Positions 15,439-24,887 of a stretch of DNA of 38,077 nt are shown here, in pieces (position 1 is the stretch's first letter; each line of letters starts with the position of its first letter). The notes below the pieces were generated by a model, which did not search any database, was not told where the DNA came from, and saw only the letters and a program-made list of their open reading frames with translations. Made by a program: the position numbers and the translations under genes. Source of the stretch: DAISJI01 sp964559835 (GTDB lineage Bacteria > Acidobacteriota > Terriglobia > Terriglobales > Acidobacteriaceae); contig CAZLJE010000041.1 in NCBI GenBank assembly GCA_964559835.1, positions 1-38,077 of the forward strand, read 5' to 3'.

Positions 15439-17339
15439 TGCGTCACCTGCTTATGCGCCACGTGGACATTTCCCAGGTGCTGGACACTCCGGAGAAGATG
15501 TGCGACAGGCGCCTTGACCAGCCGTCGCACCCCGCCGACGCAGATCTCCTCCATGTCGGTGAGCGGCGCCGACCATCGCGCCGCCAGTTCAGGCGAGATC
15601 ATCCTCACCACGCCTCCGCTAATCACGAGCTCAATTGCGTGATCCGACGCGCATAGCGCTTCGGCCGGCGGGCGACCATCATCCCGCATTGCGATCACGT
15701 CCGCAATTCCATCGGCGCCAACGGTCCCTTCACCATCAGACAACCGCAGCACGTCCGCTGCTGACGTAGTCACCATCGCGTACAACCGTGCTGCGGACAC
15801 CCCGAGCTTCCGCGCCAGTCGCATCTCGTCGCGAAGATCGCCGTCGCCGGTAAGAGCAGAGTCGGTCCCAAGCGCCACTCGGCCGAGCGTGCTGACATCC
15901 GCAGCCGACAGCGTTTTGCCCAGCGTGAAAAGGTTCGAAGAGGGACACCAGACCACCGCAGCACCGAGTACCCTTAGCTCTTCACGCTGGCCGGCGGTCA
16001 ACCCGACGGCGTGTACCAGGACAGTACGGGGGCCGACGAATCCTTGACGATTCAGCGCGCCGAATTCCTCGGCACTGGCCTGATCTGTGCCTTCGGCAAC
16101 GTGGATGAGAAAAGGAGCGTCAGCCGGCGTGTTCGCATAAGCAGCGCCGATGTCGGTCTGCAGCGGAACCGAATGCGCCCAGCCGAACCTGCGCACCACA
16201 CGCACAGGAAAATTATTGCCGAAAGTTTCCGGCTCGTACGGATTGTGGTGAGCAACAGTCGTCACCCCGGCGAGCAGGTTCTTGATCGCTCCCCAGTACA
16301 TGCGTGTGGTCTTATCGACTGCCCGATGCGAGGCGATGAGTTGTGCGTACTTGCAGTGGATGTCGGTGGCCCAATCAAGAAAGTTTCCGTACGGTCCCTC
16401 GCCTAGCCTGGGGAACAGATTGAATTCGAGGTGGTCGTGGGCGTTGATCAGGCCGGGAAGAAGGAGATAGCCCGACAGGTCCACAGGCTCGAAACCAGCC
16501 TCGAAACCGGCACTGGCGGAAACGATTCGTCCGTCGCAAATGTTCAGAGGGTGTTCTGTGGCCGTGTTCGCGTCAACCGCAACTCGCGCGCAGGCCAGCT
16601 GTAGCCCGGTGCGCCGCGTCATCGCGAACGTGCGTTTAGTCCTGCGCCGCCGGAAATGCGCGAGGAAGATGGCCGGCGCCGACGCACTCTGGTCGAACAT
16701 CTCCGGCTTTCCGGCGCGTACGAAATATTCGCGCTCCGGTTCACCAAAACACGGCTCCTCGATTTCGAGACTGTCAAAGGAGTGCCGACGAAAAGCATGG
16801 CTCAATTCGCCGATCGAATGTGCCACGTTCGTGATCTCGACCTGGTCGCCACGATGACGGAAACGCCGTCGCCATCCACGGGCATGTGTATCTGGATGGA
16901 ATTCGGAGATATAAATATCGCCGCCAGGCCTGCAGATCCGCTCGAGTTCCCGCGCGACGTCGTCTAGAGAATCTGCGTAGCCGATTGTGAATGAGCACAG
17001 GATCACATCCGCACATCCGTCGGCCAGCGGGATCGCGGTGCACGTAGACCGGATCAGGATCGATGAGCCGCGCAGCTTTTGTTGTGCACGGCGCAACATT
17101 TCCGCAGAGCTGTCGATCCCGAGGAGCCGTTTCGCTCCACGCAGCGCGAGTCGTTCCAGCCACCGCCCTGTGCCGCAGCCGACATCGACAACGCATCGCC
17201 CATCCATTTCCGGCAGCTTCGCCACCAGCATCCGCTCTTCGAGCGCAAGCAGCGGATTCGGTACGTCGTCGTACACCTCAGCCCAGCGCCGGAATCCCTC
17301 TTCGACGCCAACCCTGACGACCTCTCCCGCCGCACCCAT
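15435..17339 (-). CDS. Fused SAM methyltransferase and metal-dependent amidohydrolase
   Basis: A 634-residue two-domain protein. Residues about 15-235 are a class I methyltransferase (motif I VVDVGCGTG at 50-58; LLGIDSSAEML; GGDIYISEFHPD). After a basic linker (RRRRTKR), residues about 247-610 are an amidohydrolase TIM barrel with the metal ligands H301-D-H303 (INAHDHLEF), H413 (LIHVAEGT), H443 (LVHAVGL) and D493 (ALGTDSALTGDGD). The pattern resembles the SAH/MTA or guanine deaminase branch. The methyltransferase makes SAH, so the partner could deaminate SAH, or it could act on the pathway intermediate. An internal ATG at 16622 has no good ribosome site. The gene overlaps both neighbours by a few bases (TGATG, ATGA). 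Confidence 0.85.
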   Translation of the reverse strand: MGAAGEVVRVGVEEGFRRWAEVYDDVPNPLLALEERMLVAKLPEMDGRCVVDVGCGTGRWLERLALRGAKRLLGIDSSAEMLRRAQQKLRGSSILIRSTCTAIPLADGCADVILCSFTIGYADSLDDVARELERICRPGGDIYISEFHPDTHARGWRRRFRHRGDQVEITNVAHSIGELSHAFRRHSFDSLEIEEPCFGEPEREYFVRAGKPEMFDQSASAPAIFLAHFRRRRTKRTFAMTRRTGLQLACARVAVDANTATEHPLNICDGRIVSASAGFEAGFEPVDLSGYLLLPGLINAHDHLEFNLFPRLGEGPYGNFLDWATDIHCKYAQLIASHRAVDKTTRMYWGAIKNLLAGVTTVAHHNPYEPETFGNNFPVRVVRRFGWAHSVPLQTDIGAAYANTPADAPFLIHVAEGTDQASAEEFGALNRQGFVGPRTVLVHAVGLTAGQREELRVLGAAVVWCPSSNLFTLGKTLSAADVSTLGRVALGTDSALTGDGDLRDEMRLARKLGVSAARLYAMVTTSAADVLRLSDGEGTVGADGIADVIAMRDDGRPPAEALCASDHAIELVISGGVVRMISPELAARWSAPLTDMEEICVGGVRRLVKAPVAHLLRSVQHLGNVHVAHKQVTH

Positions 17340-18805
17340 CAGACGCTCTCAAACTTCGGCTTCCGTAATTCGATGAACCGCTGCGCCCATTTCAATTCAC
17401 GCGGCGCACCGTACACACCCAGGCCGTACCGCCAACTCCCCAGCGTTTTGAGCAGCCGCCGTCCCCATCGCGGCAGGCGAATGTCCTGCACGGTCGGCCA
17501 GCGCGAAGCGACCACGACCTCGAAGTTATCGATGAGCGCCTTTGTCCGTCGCGTCAGCCACGGCGTTGCCGGGTCAATCCGGAGGGTAAAGGTCAGCCAC
17601 TTCTCCGTCGCCCATTCTTCCGGCGTAGTTGGGAACTCGACCTGACCGTTGATGTCGCCATACATCTGCTGGTCACGTTGCGGCACCGGCGTGTAGTGGT
17701 AAATGATGATCTCCGACGCAGGATTCAACCGCTTGATCTTGCGGATGAACTGCAGGCACTCCGCGGTGTCGCGCTCCGGGTCGTGCGGGTTGCCGATGAC
17801 GAAAGAAAACTCTGGGATGATGCCGAAGTGCCTGATTCGTTCGGCGACGGCCAGCGTCTGCGCCGTCGTGATGCCCTTCTTCATCTCCTTCAGGACCCAG
17901 TCGGAACCCGATTCGGCACCGAAGAAGATCATCGCGCAACCCGCTCGCCGCAACGCCTCGAGCGTCTGGTCTGAATAGCGGCTTACGATGTCGATGCGCC
18001 CCTCGCACCACCAGCGCATTCCCAGAGGGGCCATCCGCTCTGCAAGTTCCCGAGTATGCTCCTCGCGCATGAAGAAGTTCATGTCGTAGAACTGCACCGA
18101 GTCCACTGCGTACTCCTTCGCAAGGTGGCGCAAAATAGCTTCGGTGCGCGCGGGGGACTCCATTTTTTCGCGGCTGCCATATGCCGGAACGACGCCGCAG
18201 AACGCGCACTTGTAAGGACATCCGATACTCGCGTGGTGCGCAGCCGTGCGTTTTCCGAAGAAACTCGGCAGGGCGTATTTCTCCGCGGGAATGCGGTGGT
18301 AGGGATACCAGGGAAAACTGTCGGGACCCTTCATGACGCGTTCGAGACCGTGATGGTGACTTCCGTCCGGTCGCTTGAACGACAAACCACGGATGTTTTC
18401 CGGTATTCCGTTTCCGCGCAGCGCGGCCAGCAGTTCGAGCAGCGTGTCTTCGCCCTGACCGCGCACCGCGTAATCCACATACGGAGCATTCAGAGCCGCG
18501 TCCGTGTACACCGAAGCGAAATATCCGCCCCACACGATGGGCACATGCGGGAAGCGGGCGCGCACCGTCCGGCAGGGTTCGATCGCTGCGACCATCTGTG
18601 GACCCGGCATGACGGTTACGCCGAGCAGTTCCACCCGGTGGCGCGACATCAGGTCGCAGATAGTCGCTGCCGGGTCCGTATCCACGTTGCCGTCGACAAT
18701 GACGTACTCTTCGCGCCCTTCCAGCACGGCAGCCAACGCCAGCACAGACAGTGGGAACCGCCGGCTGCGCGGCTTCGTTGCGCGAGGATTGAAGAGGATG
18801 ATCAT
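17339..18805 (-). CDS. B12-binding radical SAM protein (E)
   Basis: A 488-residue enzyme starting MIILFNPRA; the ATG at 18805 forms an ATGA overlap with the upstream methyltransferase stop, so longer starts are rejected. The N-terminal about 130 residues form a Rossmann-like cobalamin-binding-type domain (LLGVTVMPGP, IVWGGYFASV, DYAVRGQGEDTLLEL). The radical SAM motif is C196, C200, C203 (IGCPYKCAFC), followed by GAESGS at the SAM ribose-binding region. Cobalamin-dependent members methylate unactivated carbons or make ring contractions; others use the domain structurally. The C-terminal about 130 residues are specific to this protein. Closest in the cluster to the pair at 23391 and 24884. Confidence 0.85.
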   Translation of the reverse strand: MIILFNPRATKPRSRRFPLSVLALAAVLEGREEYVIVDGNVDTDPAATICDLMSRHRVELLGVTVMPGPQMVAAIEPCRTVRARFPHVPIVWGGYFASVYTDAALNAPYVDYAVRGQGEDTLLELLAALRGNGIPENIRGLSFKRPDGSHHHGLERVMKGPDSFPWYPYHRIPAEKYALPSFFGKRTAAHHASIGCPYKCAFCGVVPAYGSREKMESPARTEAILRHLAKEYAVDSVQFYDMNFFMREEHTRELAERMAPLGMRWWCEGRIDIVSRYSDQTLEALRRAGCAMIFFGAESGSDWVLKEMKKGITTAQTLAVAERIRHFGIIPEFSFVIGNPHDPERDTAECLQFIRKIKRLNPASEIIIYHYTPVPQRDQQMYGDINGQVEFPTTPEEWATEKWLTFTLRIDPATPWLTRRTKALIDNFEVVVASRWPTVQDIRLPRWGRRLLKTLGSWRYGLGVYGAPRELKWAQRFIELRKPKFESV

Positions 18806-19788
18806 GATTTTCCCACCGCTGCCCAATAGAGCCGGAACCTTGATGGCGCCCGTTTTCCCTGCAGGGATGCTTTCCAGGGTCGCAGCGCCCATTTCACCCC
18901 GTACCAGGGCTCCGCGAAATTCCACTGGATTCCGCACGCACACTCCAACACGTGCAGTCGCTCCGGCGTCAGATACTCCTGGCTCATAATGCTGTCGGAC
19001 CGCGTACCATGCTGCCGCTCGAAGCTTGTGTGCTTTTCCAGGACCATCGCTCGCCCGCTCTCGTCGCGTTCATACCAGGGCGAATCCATAATCGCGATGC
19101 ATCCTCCCGCGCGCACGCAGCGAATCGCCTCCGCTAACGTCCTCGTGTAGTTCTCCGAGTAATGGAACGACGCGTTGTAGATCGCGAGATCGAATTGACC
19201 ATCGGAGAACGGCAGCCGGTCCACTTCCGCCTGGACCGCGGCGAACGCCCAGCCCCGCCAAGACGCATAATGACGCACGGCGCCTAACCCATCGGACTCG
19301 TTGTCCAGCAAGTCAACCGCGACGGCTTCATGACCCCGGAGTGCCAGCCGGTAGCTCAACCAGCCATTGCCCGCGCCCAAGTCGAGCACGCGTAGCGATC
19401 CGCCCGAACGTGCCTCGCAGACCGGCAGGAGTTTCCGCTCCAGACATCTGAAACTCCGCGCCCGGATCTTCCACTGCCACTCGTTATGTCCGCTCAGGTC
19501 CCGGAATGGCAGCGCGAGGTAGTACTCTGCCGATTCCGAGCCTCGTCCTTCCCTGGTTCGAATGTGCTCGTACTCGGTGACGAAGCGCCGGAAATACAGC
19601 TCGCGGCGGGACGTCAACGCTCGCCACACCCCGCCGAGATTGCGGATCTCGAACCCGCACCCCCGGCAGCGAGCGCGAGCAGTCGCATCGGACAAAGCCA
19701 CCCTGCCGATGTCCGCCTGGCACGCCGGACATCGCAGCGCAAACCGCCCCGCCGGGTTCGCCGAGTTCATCGCTGGAGCGGCGCTCAT
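18802..19788 (-). CDS. SAM methyltransferase with N-terminal zinc ribbon
   Basis: A 328-residue protein. The first 50 residues hold two CxxC pairs (RCPAC and RCRGCGFEI) spaced like a zinc ribbon, as in RlmA-type and other ribbon-methyltransferases. The class I methyltransferase domain follows, with motif I VLDLGAGNG, the acidic AVDLLDNE, LPFSDGQFDLAIYNASFHY and an RAGGCIAIMDSP segment. The start at 19788 is set by the ATGA overlap with the preceding stop; a frame extending to 20139 only shadows the other methyltransferase. It lies inside the operon between a second methyltransferase and radical SAM protein E. The substrate is unknown; DUF-like methyltransferases of this form often act on small molecules or lipids. 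Confidence 0.82.
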   Translation of the reverse strand: MSAAPAMNSANPAGRFALRCPACQADIGRVALSDATARARCRGCGFEIRNLGGVWRALTSRRELYFRRFVTEYEHIRTREGRGSESAEYYLALPFRDLSGHNEWQWKIRARSFRCLERKLLPVCEARSGGSLRVLDLGAGNGWLSYRLALRGHEAVAVDLLDNESDGLGAVRHYASWRGWAFAAVQAEVDRLPFSDGQFDLAIYNASFHYSENYTRTLAEAIRCVRAGGCIAIMDSPWYERDESGRAMVLEKHTSFERQHGTRSDSIMSQEYLTPERLHVLECACGIQWNFAEPWYGVKWALRPWKASLQGKRAPSRFRLYWAAVGKS

Positions 19789-20579
19789 GCCAGCCTCCTC
19801 AGCACGAACAGCGCGTGGTCGGCTACCGCCCTGGTCCCGGCAACCCGGCCGAAAAGGCAGTCCAACTTTTCTGCCAGTGCGACGAAAGCGCGTGTGCCGA
19901 ACACCGACGCCTGTGCGTAAGACGGCGGTACTATCACACCAATGCCGCGCCGCCGCACAAGTCGAAACCAGGGTGAAAACGCTTTTGCTAGTGCTTTTGC
20001 CGTTGGATAGTAGACAGGCACTCGCGCGGTTCCAAGCGAGGCTTCCGCGCTGCCTCGCCATCGTCTCGTCGCCCTCGTGAAATCGCAGGAAGCAACGTAC
20101 CAGGCCAACTCCCACGCACAGAAACGTCCGGCGAGGCAAACGACCAGCGACCCTCCCGGCCTGACCACCCTCGCCAACTCACACGCCACCCGGTTCAAGT
20201 GCGGCACGCAATTCAGTCCGCCGAAGTTGGAGAAAGCGCCGTCGTACCGCTCGCGAATCTCGTCCAAGTCCTCGGCCGCTAGCACGCGAAATGACACGCG
20301 CTCGCTCACCGCCTGTACAAGTGCACGTCGCCTCGCAACCTCTATCATTCCCGCCGCCACATCGTAGGCGTCTACTGACACTCCGCGTCGCGCGAGCATC
20401 AACGCATCCTCACCGGTGCCGCAATTGATTTCGAGCACGCGATCCCCTGCGTGGAACTCGCGGTACAACTCGCTCCACACGGCATTGCGTTGTGCGCGGC
20501 CGATCGCCGAATCGGTAAAAACGGCGTCGTAGCGCTCGGCCATGGCACCAAACGCAATCGCGGCTGGGTGCGTGGTCAC
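19785..20579 (-). CDS. Class I SAM-dependent methyltransferase
   Basis: A 264-residue cytosolic methyltransferase. It begins MTTHPAAIAFGAMAERYDAVF and has motif I VLEINCGTGEDAL, the acidic residue at AYDVAAGMIEVARRR, motif post-II around YDGAFSNFGGLNC, and RVVRPGGSLVVCLAG. The start is GTG at 20579, forming a GTGA overlap with the stop of radical SAM protein D. The C-terminal half has a basic stretch (TRATRRWRGSAE) and a hydrophobic segment, compatible with a lipophilic substrate. It belongs to the same translationally coupled operon; the target is unknown. Confidence 0.85.
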   Translation of the reverse strand: MTTHPAAIAFGAMAERYDAVFTDSAIGRAQRNAVWSELYREFHAGDRVLEINCGTGEDALMLARRGVSVDAYDVAAGMIEVARRRALVQAVSERVSFRVLAAEDLDEIRERYDGAFSNFGGLNCVPHLNRVACELARVVRPGGSLVVCLAGRFCAWELAWYVASCDFTRATRRWRGSAEASLGTARVPVYYPTAKALAKAFSPWFRLVRRRGIGVIVPPSYAQASVFGTRAFVALAEKLDCLFGRVAGTRAVADHALFVLRRLA

Positions 20580-21940
20580 GCTTCTACCTCCGACGCGGTC
20601 GCCAGCATCGCCTGTCGTTCGGCCGCGATCCTTGCCGACAACTCCGGCTGTGCTCCCTGCCGTGCCTGTTCGACCTCATCGCGCAGCAACTGGTCTGCAT
20701 GCCTGTAGAAGTTGCGCGAATGCCGGCCACGCACTCGGAACTCCCGGTCCGACGACCTCGACCACTCTCCCGCCGCCTCGACTCTCTCTTCCACGCGCGC
20801 GAAGTACTCCGTCCCACGAATCGGGTACGACACCGTCGTGAGGAAAATGTCGGGAATGGTTTTCTTGACGTGTGCAATGGTCGCCTCGACGTCCTCGATC
20901 TCCTCGCCCTCGTATCCCCACATCAAGAACATGCCGGTCTGAATTCCGCGCGACTTGCACAGCGTGATCGCGTGTTGAACCTGCTCGACGGTGACGCCGC
21001 GCTCCATCGCGTCGAGAATCCTTTGCGAGCCGCTCTCGGACCCGATCCACACCCGGAAGCAGCCCATCTCCGCGAGCGTGTCCACCACGCGCTCGCTCAT
21101 GCGGTCCGCCCGCGAGATGCATTCGAACGGCAGGTGGATCGCGCGTCTCTTCAGCTCGGCGGCGTATTCGAACAGCCACCCGTGATGGATCGTGAAAACA
21201 TCGTCCGCCATCCACGCCATATCCGGAGAATACTGCTCGACGAGGAACGCCAGCTCCTCAGCCACCGACGCCGGTTTCCGCCGCCTGTGCGTTTTGCCGA
21301 ACACCTGGTGGCTGCACCAACGGCAGTGGTATGGACACCCGCGGGCAGTGATGATCGATACCGAACCTTTCCCGTGATGCTCGCGCCATGTGTTCACGTA
21401 TTGCTGTATGTCGACCGCGTCGCGCGCCGGCCACGGCTGCGCGTCGATATCCGGGATCTGCGCTCGCGGGACGGTTTTCCTCATGTTGCCGTCTGCTTCC
21501 AGGAACGCGATTCCGGCAATCGACTCCAGGCTCGCGCCCGCCTTGAGCGCCGGCAGTAGCTCCTGCAAGGTCGCTTCGCCCTCGCCGCTCACGGCGGCAT
21601 CGGCGCCGCTGGCCAGGTACTCCGCCGCATACGTCCCCGCCTCCGGACCGCCTACGACTGTCTTCCACCCGCTCGCTTTCGCCGCCTGGATAATTTCGAT
21701 CACATTCGGCCGCGTCATCAGGTTCGTATAGATACCGAGCACCGACGGTGGCCCCTGGGAGAGGGCTTCAAACAGTTCCCGCTTCGAACGAAACGTCGAG
21801 TCGAATACGTCTACATCGAAGCCGCGCGCCCTCAAGTGCGAGCAGATGTACAAAATCCCGAGCGGGACGTACGGCTTCATGATCTGAAGCTCGCGCGCGT
21901 CCTCGCGCAGGAAGTAACCGTGGGTGAGCAGCAAGTCCAT
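20576..21940 (-). CDS. B12-binding radical SAM protein (D)
   Basis: A 454-residue enzyme. The start MDLLLTHGYFL at 21940 is 2 bp after the upstream stop; a longer frame to 22156 lies wholly inside the neighbour. N-terminal cobalamin-binding-type fold (about 1-135; LLLTHGYF, YVPLGILYICSHL, VVGGPEAGTYAAE, AVSGEGEATL). Radical SAM motif C202, C206, C209 (ARGCPYHCRWC), then MAWMADDVFT, IGSESGSQRILDAME and MFLMWGYEGEEIEDV. BchE-like families share this layout. It is clearly paralogous to the next upstream gene (21943-23382), with matching segments along the whole length, so the two come from a tandem duplication. The product chemistry is unknown. Confidence 0.87.
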   Translation of the reverse strand: MDLLLTHGYFLREDARELQIMKPYVPLGILYICSHLRARGFDVDVFDSTFRSKRELFEALSQGPPSVLGIYTNLMTRPNVIEIIQAAKASGWKTVVGGPEAGTYAAEYLASGADAAVSGEGEATLQELLPALKAGASLESIAGIAFLEADGNMRKTVPRAQIPDIDAQPWPARDAVDIQQYVNTWREHHGKGSVSIITARGCPYHCRWCSHQVFGKTHRRRKPASVAEELAFLVEQYSPDMAWMADDVFTIHHGWLFEYAAELKRRAIHLPFECISRADRMSERVVDTLAEMGCFRVWIGSESGSQRILDAMERGVTVEQVQHAITLCKSRGIQTGMFLMWGYEGEEIEDVEATIAHVKKTIPDIFLTTVSYPIRGTEYFARVEERVEAAGEWSRSSDREFRVRGRHSRNFYRHADQLLRDEVEQARQGAQPELSARIAAERQAMLATASEVEA

Positions 21941-21942
21941 AT

Positions 21943-23382
21943 CTACGCCTGTCCTAGGGCGATCCCGGGTTGCAGGACGGGAAGCAGCACCGGGTTTTGT
22001 ACGCGCGAAGTCTTCTCCAGCGCCTCGACCCTGCGCCACAACTCCGCCGCCCGGCCTGGGGTGGCTGCCATGCTCCACGTCTCCACTTCGGCGTGCAGCG
22101 CGTCGTGTAGCGCGCGGTAGAACTCGTCCGTGTAGGCGCCGCGGAACATCACGCAAAGATCTTCACTGTCGGACCAGTTCGTCTTCCCACCGATCTGCTC
22201 ACGGACGCGCTCGTAGAATCGCGTGCCCGGCAGCGGATATGAAACCGAAACGCCGATGTCATCGGGCCGGGTCCGTCGCACCAACTCGATGGTCTTCTGG
22301 ATCTCCGTCCAGCCTTCGCCGGGATATCCGAACTGGAGAAAGTAACAGGCGCGGATACCGTGTTTCCGCAGGTTCGTGCGCGCGGTCGCAATCTGCTCCA
22401 CCCGGGTGTCCTTGTCCATCGCGTCGAGTATCTTTTGCGAGCCGGACTCCGCTCCCATCCACACCTCCGCGCAGCCGGCCCTTCTTAGCGCCGAGACGGT
22501 GTCCCGCGTCATCAGGTCGACGCGCGACTGCATCTTGAACGCAATCCGTGCGTCCCGCTGCTCGACCTCGTGTGCCAACTCACCGGCCCAGCTCTGCTTG
22601 AGGGCGAAAATGTCATCCGCGAACCAGATATGCTCGGCGCCATATTCTTCTTTCAGCTGCTTCATCTCCTGCGCGACACTTGCCGCCGAGCGGGTGTGGA
22701 ACGAGTTGCCGTAAATCGGCTTAGCGCACCAGTTGCAACGGTACGGACATCCGCGGCTGCTGACCGCGTTCGTCGAGAAGAACCCATGCGCCTTGGTCCA
22801 CGCATCGCGGTACGCGCGCATGTCGATCAGGTCGCGCGCGGGGAACGGCAGCGCATCCAAATCGCGCATCAGTCCGCGGGGCGGCGTCCGAACCACTCTT
22901 CCAGCCTCTGCGTACGCGATTCCGTCCACGTCCGTTGTTCGCGAGCCCGCCAAAGTGCGCGACACGTACTCCAGCAGCGTGTACTCCGCTTCACCCAGCA
23001 ACACTGCATGGAAGCCTTTCGACAGGTAGGCCTCCGCGTTATCGTTCGCGTCAGATCCATTCACAACCGCAGGGACACCATTCGCGCAAGCCACATCCAG
23101 CATGCCGAATGCGACCTCCCGCATCCGGCTCAGGCACATCTTCGAGAGGTAATTGAAGTTGTCTTCGTAAACGGCGACGATCTTCGGCCGATGTTCCCGC
23201 AGCGCGTTCGCGAATTGCGCCGGGTCGGCCAGCATCGTGTCGAACACCGCAACAGAAAATCCGTGCTGTTTCAGCAGCGCCGCCGCGTAGAGAGTTCCCA
23301 ACGGCGCGTACGGCTGCATCTTCCGGACCTGTTTCCGGTCGTAGAAGAGGTGATACGAATGAGTGAGCAGCACGTCAGCCAT
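21943..23382 (-). CDS. B12-binding radical SAM protein (C)
   Basis: A 479-residue enzyme starting MADVLLTHSYHLF at 23382, with GGAG just upstream and an 8-bp gap from the previous stop. Cobalamin-binding-type N-terminal domain (about 1-140; MQPYAPLGTLYAAALL, VNGSDANDNAEAYL, AVLLGEAEYTL). Radical SAM motif C212, C216, C219 (SRGCPYRCNWC), then HIWFADDIFALK, MGAESGSQKILDAMD, YFLQFGYPGEG and SVSYPLPGTRFYERV. Paralogous to protein D. Neither paralogue has extra Cys clusters in the C-terminal region. Requires SAM, an Fe4S4 cluster and probably cobalamin. Substrate unknown. Confidence 0.87.
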   Translation of the reverse strand: MADVLLTHSYHLFYDRKQVRKMQPYAPLGTLYAAALLKQHGFSVAVFDTMLADPAQFANALREHRPKIVAVYEDNFNYLSKMCLSRMREVAFGMLDVACANGVPAVVNGSDANDNAEAYLSKGFHAVLLGEAEYTLLEYVSRTLAGSRTTDVDGIAYAEAGRVVRTPPRGLMRDLDALPFPARDLIDMRAYRDAWTKAHGFFSTNAVSSRGCPYRCNWCAKPIYGNSFHTRSAASVAQEMKQLKEEYGAEHIWFADDIFALKQSWAGELAHEVEQRDARIAFKMQSRVDLMTRDTVSALRRAGCAEVWMGAESGSQKILDAMDKDTRVEQIATARTNLRKHGIRACYFLQFGYPGEGWTEIQKTIELVRRTRPDDIGVSVSYPLPGTRFYERVREQIGGKTNWSDSEDLCVMFRGAYTDEFYRALHDALHAEVETWSMAATPGRAAELWRRVEALEKTSRVQNPVLLPVLQPGIALGQA

Positions 23383-23390
23383 GGGTCTCC

Positions 23391-24887
23391 TCAGCACGCC
23401 TCGTTCATGTCTTCGCTCAACGGCACGCCGGTCACGAGAGACCGCCGCGTCACGATCTTCTCCGCCACGCGCGCCACGGCCAGTTCCCATGGCACGAGGA
23501 AGAACTTCCTGCGCAAACGCCAACGGACCGGCGCGCCCAGCATTCGCCGGAACCCGCGCCGCAATACCGGCGTCGACTTGGTCGCCTTTCTGATCTGGTT
23601 ATTCAGCAGGAAGAACTTCAGCATCACGCGCAGCCGCTTCAGTTCGTCGCCTCGCAGCCACGGCAGAATGTTTTCTCCCAGCGGCAGGTCAGCCCACTCC
23701 TCCATCGACTGCGGCTCGCGCACGCCCATCTGTCGCAGTTGCGGCCAGATCGGAATCCCAGGGTAGGGCGTGAAGATATTCGGGGAGAAGCTGACGTTCC
23801 AGTGGCGCCGCGCGATGTCGCCCATAATGCGCAAGGTTTCCACGCGGTCCGCCTCGCTCTCCCCCGGGTAGCCGAAGATCAGGTTGTACGTGACATGGAT
23901 TCCCGCCAGTTCGGCCTTCCGAGCGGTTTCGAACATGTCGTCGATTCGCTGGTGTTTCTTGTTCATCAGCGCCAGCACCTCTTGCGAACCTGATTCCGTA
24001 CCGAATCCCATGTGCGAGAGCCCGCTCTCGGCCATCACCCGGACGTCGTGTTCGCTCATCCGGCAGAGGAAATCGGTCGACGCCTGGAACGTCCACCGGA
24101 ACCGAACTCCCGAGGCGACGAACGCCTTGGCGATCGCCACCGCTCGCCGCACGTCCACGGGGAAATTTGAATCCAGCAGGGCGACTTCTTCGATGTCGTA
24201 CCGTTCGACGAGTTCGGGAACTTCGCGCCCAACACGCTCGGCCGTGTACGCGTTAAATCGCCGTTTGTAGAACACCTGGTCGGTGCAGTAATGACACGCG
24301 TACGGGCACCCGACGCTCGTCGCGTACGACAACTTCCGTGTTCCGCTCACGCGCGCGTACGCGTTGTAGTCGGCCAGGTGGTACGCCGGCGTGGGCAGTT
24401 GGTTCAAGTTCTCCACGGGACGCTCGGACGATTGCGCGTACCGTTCGTCGTCTCGCCACGACGTGCCGCGAACACCCCGTGCTCCCGCACCTGCGACGAT
24501 GTTCTGCACCAGATCCAGCAACGTCCGCTCACCCTGTCCCCGCACCACGACGTCCACCAGTGGATTCCGCAGCGTCTGCTCCGGCACCAGACTCGGATGC
24601 CACCCGCCAAACACGATCGGAAGATCACCCCGAGTGTTGCGCGCGATTTGTGCGGCCCGCAGCGCACCCCGAATCATCGGTCCGGTCAGCACCGACATTC
24701 CGAAGCACGTCGCGTCACGCAGTTCGCGCGCCAGTACTGTCGGCCAGGACGGCGTTATCGCCGCATCGATCACTCGCGTCTCGATTCCCGCATCGAGCAG
24801 CGTGCCCGCCAACGACAGCAGGCATAGCGGCGCGCTCAGCGGCGGCCCATCATAGGGGGGATAGAACAGCACTACTTTCGGCTTCAT
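23391..24887 (-). CDS. B12-binding radical SAM protein (B)
   Basis: A 498-residue enzyme; ATG at 24887 overlaps the preceding stop as ATGA and gives the usual MKPKVVLFYPPYDG start. The B12-type domain (about 1-135) has APLCLLSLAGTLLDAG, VFGGWHPSLVPEQTL and VVRGQGERTLLDL. Radical SAM motif C194, C198, C201 (SVGCPYACHYC), then GTESGSQEVLALMNKKH, IFGYPGESEADR and NIFTPYPGIPIW. A C-terminal basic helical part (LRRGFRRMLGAPVRWRLRRKF) ends the protein. It shares most motifs with protein A just upstream, so they form a second paralogous pair in the operon. The role is unknown; a cobalamin-dependent C-methylation or C-C bond step is plausible. Confidence 0.87.
   Translation of the reverse strand: MKPKVVLFYPPYDGPPLSAPLCLLSLAGTLLDAGIETRVIDAAITPSWPTVLARELRDATCFGMSVLTGPMIRGALRAAQIARNTRGDLPIVFGGWHPSLVPEQTLRNPLVDVVVRGQGERTLLDLVQNIVAGAGARGVRGTSWRDDERYAQSSERPVENLNQLPTPAYHLADYNAYARVSGTRKLSYATSVGCPYACHYCTDQVFYKRRFNAYTAERVGREVPELVERYDIEEVALLDSNFPVDVRRAVAIAKAFVASGVRFRWTFQASTDFLCRMSEHDVRVMAESGLSHMGFGTESGSQEVLALMNKKHQRIDDMFETARKAELAGIHVTYNLIFGYPGESEADRVETLRIMGDIARRHWNVSFSPNIFTPYPGIPIWPQLRQMGVREPQSMEEWADLPLGENILPWLRGDELKRLRVMLKFFLLNNQIRKATKSTPVLRRGFRRMLGAPVRWRLRRKFFLVPWELAVARVAEKIVTRRSLVTGVPLSEDMNEAC

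Noticed and set aside
20699..21559. Plus-strand open frame of 286 codons
   Set aside because: Lies wholly opposite radical SAM gene D and has no motif; similar shadow frames at 18056-18829 and 24338-25390 were dropped for the same reason.
22570..23766. Long open frame on the plus strand (398 codons) opposite radical SAM genes C and B
   Set aside because: It is antisense to two well supported enzymes, has no recognisable domain, and is rich in Arg and His, as expected of a GC-rich shadow frame.
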